Origin: Flavisolibacter sp.
GTDB lineage: Bacteria; Bacteroidota; Bacteroidia; Chitinophagales; Chitinophagaceae
Assembly: GCA_025936195.1 (NCBI GenBank)
Contig: JAICTW010000110.1
Span: 1-7,440, forward strand
Direction: 5' to 3'
DNA length: 7,440 nucleotides
Made by a program: the position numbers and the translations under genes. Below, piece after piece: positions 1 through 5,778 of this stretch. Position 1 is the stretch's first letter; the number at the start of each line of letters is the position of its first letter. The notes under the pieces were generated by a model, which was given only the letters and a program-made list of their open reading frames with translations, searched no databases and had not been told where the DNA came from.

Positions 1-1
1 A

Positions 2-814
2 GGTGGTGTTGATTTTGAAAGAGTGTTACCTGCTACCATTAATAATTTTTTACCTGTCGGAATTTTAGGAATTGTATTGACAGGATTACTCGGCGCCTTC
101 ATGGGAACATTTTCCGGAACTTTAAATGCGGCGCAGGCTTACATCACCAACGATATTTATTTGAAGTATATCAATCCGCATGCATCTAATAGAAAAGTGA
201 TGACGGTGAATTACACTTCTGGAATTATAGTGGTAGTTATTGGCGTAACGATTGGATTTTTTGCGAAAGATGTGAACAGCATTTTGCAATGGATCGTTTC
301 CGGTTTGTATGGCGGGTACATTGCAGCCAATATGCTAAAATGGTATTGGTGGCGATTTAATGCCAATGGATTTTTTTGGGGTATGATGGCAGGAATTGTT
401 CCGGCAGTATTGTTGGCAGCATTTGAAGCGAATGGAATTATTCATGGATTGGAATTATACTGGTGGCCGGTGTTGTTTGTGTTATCCATTGCTGGATGTT
501 TGATTGGGACCTATACGGCTCCTGCAACAGACAATGAAGTGTTGAGGAAATTTTATGCTACTGTAAAACCCTGGGGTTTTTGGAAACCAATTCATAAGGA
601 TGTTGTGCTGTTAAATCCATCCTTTGAACCCAACAAAAGATTTAAGCTCGATATGTTCAACGTGGTTTTAGGCATTATTGCGCAGCTATGCTTAACCATA
701 CTACCCATGTATGTGGTGCTATGGTTGAAGCTTCCGCTATTGATCACGATTGTGATATTATTGATCATCGTGTTTATTTTGAAAAGAACATGGTGGGATA
801 AGTTAGAGAACTGA
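2..814 (+). CDS. Sodium:solute symporter (SSS family), C-terminal part, 5'-truncated
   Basis: The reading frame is open from base 2 and leaves 270 residues before a TGA stop. The GTG at 23 is internal, so the true start lies left of the window. About seven membrane segments are visible, near fragment residues 18-40, 74-90, 96-117, 123-141, 155-172, 219-241 and 244-260. The first runs into a GTLNAAQAYITNDIY stretch, which matches the SSS-family core helix that ends in an (M/T)DIY-type motif and lines the second sodium site. A soluble loop with YATVKPWGFWKPI follows (about 185-197), a feature I associate with Bacteroidota members of the family. The role is sodium-driven sugar import across the inner membrane. 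The genes downstream suggest beta-mannobiose or mannosyl-glucose as substrate, by analogy with the B. fragilis mannan cluster. The family call is firm; the substrate is inferred from context only. Confidence 0.88.
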   Translation, partial: GGVDFERVLPATINNFLPVGILGIVLTGLLGAFMGTFSGTLNAAQAYITNDIYLKYINPHASNRKVMTVNYTSGIIVVVIGVTIGFFAKDVNSILQWIVSGLYGGYIAANMLKWYWWRFNANGFFWGMMAGIVPAVLLAAFEANGIIHGLELYWWPVLFVLSIAGCLIGTYTAPATDNEVLRKFYATVKPWGFWKPIHKDVVLLNPSFEPNKRFKLDMFNVVLGIIAQLCLTILPMYVVLWLKLPLLITIVILLIIVFILKRTWWDKLEN

Positions 815-817
815 AGA

Positions 818-849
818 ACGTGAATCGTCAGTCGTGAATTGTGAATTGA
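818..849 (+). repeat. GTGAAT-type short repeats, left arm
   Basis: Three GTGAAT cores occur in about 30 bases just after the symporter stop: CGTGAAT at 819-825, TCGTGAAT at 832-839 and TGTGAAT at 840-846. The inverse motif recurs at 1012-1042, so the pair forms an imperfect inverted repeat around the gap. I recall AT-rich strings of this kind between genes in other Bacteroidota, but their function is unknown to me. Confidence 0.55.
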
Positions 850-985
850 AGATGTGTTCAAAGTTGGAGTATTCATTAGGTCAGAAACAATTGTAAGAAT
901 GAAAGAGATGATGAATGCTGTGCAGGGATTTGCCACCGGCAAATCCATTGATGAAGTAAAGCTCTTTTGCATCAAATTATCGTAG
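848..985 (+). CDS. Possible small ORF of unknown function (doubtful)
   Basis: One frame is open from the TGA at 842-844 to a TAG at 983-985. Possible starts are a GTG at 854 (43 residues) and an ATG at 899 (28 residues, beginning MKEMMNAVQGFATGK). The predicted peptide is rich in charged residues and looks more protein-like than a typical noncoding frame. It has no strong ribosome binding site, no family I recognise, and its central codons coincide with a perfect hairpin at 926-946. It could be a real small gene, the decayed end of a lost gene, or chance. It lies between two opposed GTGAAT repeat clusters, which would fit an inserted fragment. I give it low confidence and assign no function. 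Confidence 0.2.
   Translation, partial: EDVFKVGVFIRSETIVRMKEMMNAVQGFATGKSIDEVKLFCIKLS
926..946. promoter_or_regulatory. Perfect 9-bp inverted repeat (hairpin) in the intergenic gap
   Basis: GGATTTGCC at 926-934 is the exact reverse complement of GGCAAATCC at 938-946, with the three-base loop ACC. The next bases are ATTGATG, with no T-tract, so this is not a standard intrinsic terminator on the plus strand. On the minus strand the downstream side reads into CTGCACAGC, again with no T-tract. It could be an operator, an RNA stem that limits read-through or protects the downstream mRNA, or a trace of an inserted element. The base pairing is certain; the function is unknown. Confidence 0.5.
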
Positions 986-1011
986 GAGAATAACAATCTA
1001 AAGAACGCTCC

Positions 1012-1042
1012 AGTTCACGATTACCGGTTCACCATTCACGAT
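1012..1042 (-). repeat. GTGAAT-type short repeats, right arm (inverted)
   Basis: GTTCACGAT at 1013-1021, GGTTCACC at 1026-1033 and ATTCACGA at 1034-1041 are reverse-orientation relatives of the repeats at 818-849. ATTCACGA is the exact reverse complement of TCGTGAAT at 832-839. The cluster ends about 30 bases before the GH130 start and could lie in the promoter or leader of that gene. I found no convincing Bacteroidota -7/-33 promoter (TAnnTTTG / TTTG) in the gap. Confidence 0.5.
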
Positions 1043-1072
1043 AAGAATTCGTGTCATAAAAAATGAAAAGTG

Positions 1073-2287
1073 ATGAGTACAAATTTTGAAAAGCGTTTAC
1101 AAGCACTGAGAAAAGCACAGGAGGAAATTGTAAGTAGGCGCAACGAAAAAGAAAAATCAGGTAATGGCGTGTATGAACGTTACTGCTACCCCGTGTTAAC
1201 AGCACAACATGCTCCTTTGTTCTGGAAGTACGATCTGGACCCGAAGACCAATCCACATTTAATGGAGCGTTTTGGTATCAATGCTGTTTTTAATTCAGGC
1301 GCTATAAAGCTGAATGAAAAATATTATCTGCTGGCAAGAGTGGAAGGAGCAAACCGTAAGTCTTTTTTTGCTGTAGCAGAAAGCGATAACGGTGTGGATG
1401 GTTTTCAGTTCTGGGACTATCCAGTTGAACTTCAGCAAACAGAAGAAGCGGATACAAATGTTTATGATATGCGTTTAGTACAGCATGAAGATGGATGGAT
1501 CTATGGATTGTTTTGTACCGAACGCCGCGATCCTTCTGCACCTGCAGGTGATCAATCAGCTGCCATTGCACAATGCGGCATTATCCGCACTAAAGACTTG
1601 TTGAATTGGGAACGGCTTCCCGATCTCAAAACACCTTCACCGCAGCAACGCAATGTGGTTTTGCATCCGGAATTTGTAGAAGGTAAATATGCGTTTTATA
1701 CAAGACCTCAGGATGGATTTATTGAAACCGGAAATGGCGGCGGCATTGGTTGGGGCTTGAGCAATTGCATGAATCCTGCAGTGATTGAAAAGGAAATTGT
1801 CATTGATCCGAAAGTGTATCATACCGTTTATGAAGCAAAGAATGGCTTAGGGCCTGCACCTATTAAAACAAAATATGGATGGTTGCATTTGGCGCATGGA
1901 GTTCGCAATACGGCGGCAGGCCTGCGTTATACTTTGTACATGTTCATGACGGATCTTGCCAATCCAACAAAAATTATTTATCAGCCTGCAGGATATTTCA
2001 TGGCGCCGGAAGGTGAAGAAAGAGTGGGTGATGTTTCCAATGTTTTATTCAGCAATGGATGGATTGCTGATGAAGATGGAACCGTGTTCATTTATTATGC
2101 TTCTTCCGATACGCGTCAGCATGTGGCTACATCTACAATTGATAAACTGCTGGACTATGTAATGAATACGGCAAAAGATGGATTGACTTCTGCTGCATCG
2201 GTTCAAACCTTGAAAAAGATCATTGATAAAAATTTGCAGAATAAAAAAGAAAAACAGGAGACCAAAAAAACGAAACTGCATGTTTAG
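1073..2287 (+). CDS. GH130 4-O-beta-D-mannosyl-D-glucose phosphorylase (MGP-type)
   Basis: This 404-residue cytoplasmic enzyme has no signal peptide. By family it splits beta-1,4-mannosyl-glucose with phosphate to alpha-mannose 1-phosphate and glucose. It resembles the GH130 subfamily 1 enzyme of Bacteroides fragilis throughout, including [20 protein letters not shown] (about 88-107), TNVYDMRL (128-135) and [16 protein letters not shown]. Asp132 in YDMR is the expected general acid, at nearly the same residue number as in B. fragilis MGP. ATG 1073 is chosen; a GTG directly before it at 1070 is possible, and a stop in frame at 1064 rules out anything earlier. The C-terminus ends in a Lys-rich tail (about 381-404) that seems longer than in the family. 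The gene stops 3 bases before the epimerase, its pathway partner. A broader GH130 mannoside phosphorylase activity is the main alternative. Confidence 0.92.
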   Translation: MSTNFEKRLQALRKAQEEIVSRRNEKEKSGNGVYERYCYPVLTAQHAPLFWKYDLDPKTNPHLMERFGINAVFNSGAIKLNEKYYLLARVEGANRKSFFAVAESDNGVDGFQFWDYPVELQQTEEADTNVYDMRLVQHEDGWIYGLFCTERRDPSAPAGDQSAAIAQCGIIRTKDLLNWERLPDLKTPSPQQRNVVLHPEFVEGKYAFYTRPQDGFIETGNGGGIGWGLSNCMNPAVIEKEIVIDPKVYHTVYEAKNGLGPAPIKTKYGWLHLAHGVRNTAAGLRYTLYMFMTDLANPTKIIYQPAGYFMAPEGEERVGDVSNVLFSNGWIADEDGTVFIYYASSDTRQHVATSTIDKLLDYVMNTAKDGLTSAASVQTLKKIIDKNLQNKKEKQETKKTKLHV

Positions 2288-2290
2288 ATC

Positions 2291-3493
2291 ATGAAGGACG
2301 TATTACGAAAATACAGGGAGGAATTGCTGCAGGAACTGGAAGACATTCTTGCTTACTGGATGCAGTTTACGATTGATGAAAGGAATGGAGGTTTTGTTGG
2401 AAAGGTTGATCACGATAATAAAATTTATGAAGAAGCGCCAAAAGGTTCTGTATTGAATGCACGAATTCTCTGGACGTTTTCTGCAGCATATAATCTCACA
2501 AAAAGGCAACAATATTTAACGGTTGCGGAAAGAGCTTTTTACTATTTCACTGAACATTTTATTGATAAAGAGTTTGGTGGTGTGTATTGGACAGTAGATT
2601 ATAAAGGACGGCCTCTCGATACCAAAAAACAAGTCTACGCTTTGTCTTTTGCTGTGTATGGATTAAGTGAGTTCTATTGTGTCAGCAAAAACAAAAATGC
2701 ACTGCAGGCTGCGATCAGTATTTACAACGATATTGTAAGACACAGCTATGATGAAAAATACGGAGGCTATTTTGAAGCATTCACAAGGGACTGGAAAGAA
2801 ATTGATGATCTTCGGTTGAGTGTAAAAGATGCCAACGAAAAAAAATCTATGAACACGCATCTGCACGTGCTGGAAGCCTTTGCTAATCTTTATCGTGTTG
2901 ATTCGAATGAAGTGTTGAAGCAACAGCTTAATGAACTGGTTCAAATTTTTCTAAACCATATTGTTTCGCCAAAGACCAATCACCTTATTTTGTTTTTTGA
3001 TGAACAATGGAATGAAAGATCACAGATCATCTCTTACGGTCACGATATTGAAGCGGCGTGGCTGATACAGGAAGCAGCGGAACTGGTGAATAATGATCTC
3101 TGTCTTCTTAACGTAAAAAAGCGTTCTATTCAAATAGCGAAAACAGCAGAAGAAGGTTTGGATGTGGATGGTGGGCTTTGGTATGAATACAATCCTGAAC
3201 AAGATCATCTCATCAAACAAAAACATTCCTGGCCTCAGGCCGAAGCGATGATCGGATTTTTTAACACCTGGCAAAATACTGGTGAAGAAAAATATTTGAA
3301 ACAATCAGTAAAAAGCTGGGAATTTGTAAAGAGCTTTATTCGTGATAAAAATTGCGGCGAATGGAATTGGGGTGTTCACGAAGATTATTCACCAATGAAA
3401 CAGGAAGACAAAGTAGGAATTTGGAAATGTCCTTATCATAACTCCCGTGCCTGCATGGAAATTATCAACCGGATTAACTCACTAATTGATTAA
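2291..3493 (+). CDS. Cellobiose/mannobiose 2-epimerase (AGE superfamily)
   Basis: This 400-residue cytoplasmic protein has the expected length for cellobiose 2-epimerase, an (alpha/alpha)6-barrel enzyme. It interconverts the reducing-end glucose and mannose of beta-1,4 disaccharides. Residues seen at family positions are Arg58 in LNARILW, Asn188 and His192 in MNTHLHVLEA, His251 and Glu254 in YGHDIEAAW, Trp314 in HSWPQAEAM, and His383 in KCPYHNSRACME. His251 and His383 correspond to the two catalytic histidines that add and remove the C2 proton. Beta-1,4-mannobiose would become mannosyl-glucose, the substrate of the GH130 enzyme encoded 3 bases upstream. ATG 2291 is the only sensible start and has no Shine-Dalgarno sequence. 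N-acyl-glucosamine epimerase is less likely given the MNTHLHVLE and YGHDIEAAW motifs and the neighbour. Confidence 0.92.
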   Translation: MKDVLRKYREELLQELEDILAYWMQFTIDERNGGFVGKVDHDNKIYEEAPKGSVLNARILWTFSAAYNLTKRQQYLTVAERAFYYFTEHFIDKEFGGVYWTVDYKGRPLDTKKQVYALSFAVYGLSEFYCVSKNKNALQAAISIYNDIVRHSYDEKYGGYFEAFTRDWKEIDDLRLSVKDANEKKSMNTHLHVLEAFANLYRVDSNEVLKQQLNELVQIFLNHIVSPKTNHLILFFDEQWNERSQIISYGHDIEAAWLIQEAAELVNNDLCLLNVKKRSIQIAKTAEEGLDVDGGLWYEYNPEQDHLIKQKHSWPQAEAMIGFFNTWQNTGEEKYLKQSVKSWEFVKSFIRDKNCGEWNWGVHEDYSPMKQEDKVGIWKCPYHNSRACMEIINRINSLID

Positions 3494-3499
3494 CTATTT

Positions 3500-5776
3500 A
3501 TGAAAAAATTTTTAGGATTTGTAATGGCTGCAATCGCCACAGTTTGTTTCCATCAAATTCATGCGCAACAAACCATCAATCCTGCTATTGAAACCAAAGT
3601 GGATGCATTGCTAAAGCAAATGACCCTGGAAGAAAAAGTAGGTCAGATGGCACAGGTGTCCATTGAATCATTGGGAAAATCAAAAGGACAAAAATTTTCT
3701 TTCAACGATAAAATGAAAGATGCTGTTGTCAATTACAAGATCGGTTCTGTTTTAAATACGCCTGGTCCTTTGCAATCCGCATCCGACTGGAATAGATTGA
3801 TCACTGAACTGCAAACGGCAGCACAACAAACCAGATTGAAAATTCCAATTCTTTATGGTTTGGATGATATTCATGGAGTGAATTATGTGGCCGGTACTAC
3901 TTTGTTTCCGCAAGAGATTGGACAAGCAGCTACATGGAACCCTGAGCTTGTTCGCAATGCTGGTGTCATTACGGCTTATGAGGCAAGAGCAGTCGGTGCA
4001 CCGTGGACGTTTTCCCCGGTGCTTGACCTAGGCACCAATCCTTTGTGGCCGCGTATCTGGGAAGGTTATGGTGAAGATCCTTATCTCATTTCGCAAATGG
4101 GAGTTGCTTTTATTCACGGTGTGCAGGATCCATTGGGAAGCAAAGAAAAGCTGATCGTGAGTTTGAAACATTACCTGGATTATTCCGATCCAAAATCGGG
4201 ACACGACAGAACGGATTCCTGGATCCCTGAATATTATTTGCGTGAATATCATTTGCCTCCCTTTACTGCGGCTGTTGAAGCAGGCGCAAGGAACGTAATG
4301 GTGAATTCGGCATTGATCAATGGCATTCCAACACATGTCAACAAACATTTGCTCACCGATATTTTAAAAAATGAATTGGGCTTCACTGGTTTTATTGTTA
4401 CCGACTGGCAGGATATTGAAAACGTATATCGGCGTGATAAAATAACCAACAATATTAAAGAAGCGATTGGACTTGCCATCAATGCAGGTATTGACATGTC
4501 CATGATACCGTATGATTACAAAGAATTTTGTACTGATCTCATTGCATTGGTGAACGAAGGAAAGGTTTCCCAGGAAAGAATTGATGATGCTGTGAGAAGA
4601 ATTCTTCGTGTGAAATATGAAATCGGAATTTTTGATACCCCTGTTACTTACCTAAAAGACTATCCAAAATTTGCTTCTGCTGAATTTGAAAAAGCAGCGT
4701 ACAACACGGCGGCAGAATCCATCACACTTTTGAAAAATAGAAACGGCACGTTGCCTTTAAAGAAAAATGCCAGGGTATTGGTAACCGGCCCGAATGCCAA
4801 TACCATGCGCAGCTTAAATGGGGGTTGGACTTACACATGGCAAGGTGAAAGAACAGACGAATACGGAGCGAAGTACAACACGATTTTGGAAGCACTGCAG
4901 AAAAAACTGGGAACAAAAAATGTAATGTTTGTGCCGGGAGTTGCTTACAAACAAAAAGCAAGATATGATCAGGACACGGTCATTAATATTGACGCTGCTG
5001 TGAAAGCTGCTACTAATGTTGACTATGTTTTATTGTGTATTGGTGAAAACAGTTACACCGAAACTCCAGGCAATACCAATGATTTGAGTTTGTCAGAAAA
5101 TCAAATGACATTGGCGAACGCTTTGTTCAAAACAGGAAAACCTGTTGTGCTTGTTTTGAATGAAGGACGTCCAAGGATCATCAGTAAAATTGAACCCAAT
5201 GCTGCTGCTATTGCGCATGTGTATCTTCCGGGAAATTATGGTGGTGATGCATTGGCAGATATTCTTACCGGTGATGTCAATCCAAGTGGTAAACTTCCCA
5301 TTACCTATCCACGTTATGTAAATGATCTGGTGCCTTACATTCACAAACCGTCGGAAGGAAGCGGCAATCCGCAGGGCGGCGATACCCATCCTCAATATCC
5401 TTTTGGTTTTGGTTTATCGTACACAACATTTTCTTACAGCAATCTTTCTGTTGACAAGAATAGTTTTAGTCCGGATGAAACAGCAACTATTTCCGTAACA
5501 GTAACCAACAAAGGCAACAGAACAGGAAAAGAAGTGGTGCAGTTATTTATCTCTGATCTTATTGCTTCATTAACTCCGGATGTAAAACGTTTGAGAGGTT
5601 TTGAAAAGATTGAATTGAATGCAGGTGAATCCAAAACGGTTCTCTTTAAAGTGCCGATGCAGCAACTGGCGTTTGTAGGAACCGATCTGCAGAAACATTT
5701 AGAGCAGGGTGATTTCAAAATTCAGGTCGCCGATCTCAAAGCAAAATTCACTGTGACGCAAACAAAAGTTTTTTAA
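3500..5776 (+). CDS. Secreted GH3 beta-glycosidase (beta-glucosidase, BglX-like)
   Basis: This is a 758-residue exo-acting retaining glycosidase with an export signal (Lys2-Lys3, hydrophobic 4-16, likely cleavage after IHAQ near residue 23). The GH3 barrel spans about 30-385, the alpha/beta sandwich about 405-610 and a fibronectin-III-like domain about 655-750. Asp302 in GFIVTDWQD is the nucleophile. The acid/base lies in the GENSYTETPG segment (Glu516 or Glu521). Lys223-His224 and Asp122 (GLDDIHG) are substrate-binding positions. KHYLDYSD...SGHDRT and YPFGFGLSYTTFSYSNL are typical of Bacteroidota beta-glucosidases, including ones that act on xyloglucan and glucan oligomers. It would act in the periplasm or be exported, removing non-reducing beta-glucose. 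Beta-xylosidase or beta-mannosidase activity cannot be excluded. The start is 6 bases after the epimerase stop and the next gene begins 2 bases after its stop. Confidence 0.92.
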   Translation: MKKFLGFVMAAIATVCFHQIHAQQTINPAIETKVDALLKQMTLEEKVGQMAQVSIESLGKSKGQKFSFNDKMKDAVVNYKIGSVLNTPGPLQSASDWNRLITELQTAAQQTRLKIPILYGLDDIHGVNYVAGTTLFPQEIGQAATWNPELVRNAGVITAYEARAVGAPWTFSPVLDLGTNPLWPRIWEGYGEDPYLISQMGVAFIHGVQDPLGSKEKLIVSLKHYLDYSDPKSGHDRTDSWIPEYYLREYHLPPFTAAVEAGARNVMVNSALINGIPTHVNKHLLTDILKNELGFTGFIVTDWQDIENVYRRDKITNNIKEAIGLAINAGIDMSMIPYDYKEFCTDLIALVNEGKVSQERIDDAVRRILRVKYEIGIFDTPVTYLKDYPKFASAEFEKAAYNTAAESITLLKNRNGTLPLKKNARVLVTGPNANTMRSLNGGWTYTWQGERTDEYGAKYNTILEALQKKLGTKNVMFVPGVAYKQKARYDQDTVINIDAAVKAATNVDYVLLCIGENSYTETPGNTNDLSLSENQMTLANALFKTGKPVVLVLNEGRPRIISKIEPNAAAIAHVYLPGNYGGDALADILTGDVNPSGKLPITYPRYVNDLVPYIHKPSEGSGNPQGGDTHPQYPFGFGLSYTTFSYSNLSVDKNSFSPDETATISVTVTNKGNRTGKEVVQLFISDLIASLTPDVKRLRGFEKIELNAGESKTVLFKVPMQQLAFVGTDLQKHLEQGDFKIQVADLKAKFTVTQTKVF

Positions 5777-5778
5777 TT

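Noticed and set aside
592..996. Antisense open frame of 134 codons across the symporter end and the gap
   Set aside because: It mostly mirrors the symporter coding strand, matches no family and has no separate start signal. Other minus-strand frames under the five genes were rejected for the same reason.
815..1072. Intrinsic terminator for the symporter, or a CRISPR-like array from the GTGAAT repeats
   Set aside because: No stem is followed by a T-tract, and the repeats are only 6-8 bases with irregular spacing.
1063..1089. Eight-codon ATG frame overlapping the GH130 start, a possible leader peptide
   Set aside because: Very short, no repeated regulatory codons and no attenuator-like stems after it; probably chance in an A-rich leader.
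3500..3568. Lipoprotein signal at Cys16 of the GH3 protein
   Set aside because: The residues before the cysteine are Ala-Thr-Val, with Val at the position that needs Gly, Ala or Ser; an ordinary signal peptide cut near HAQ fits better.
5777..5778. A separate promoter for the GH31 gene
   Set aside because: Only two bases separate it from the GH3 stop and no promoter-like motif was evident in the end of GH3.
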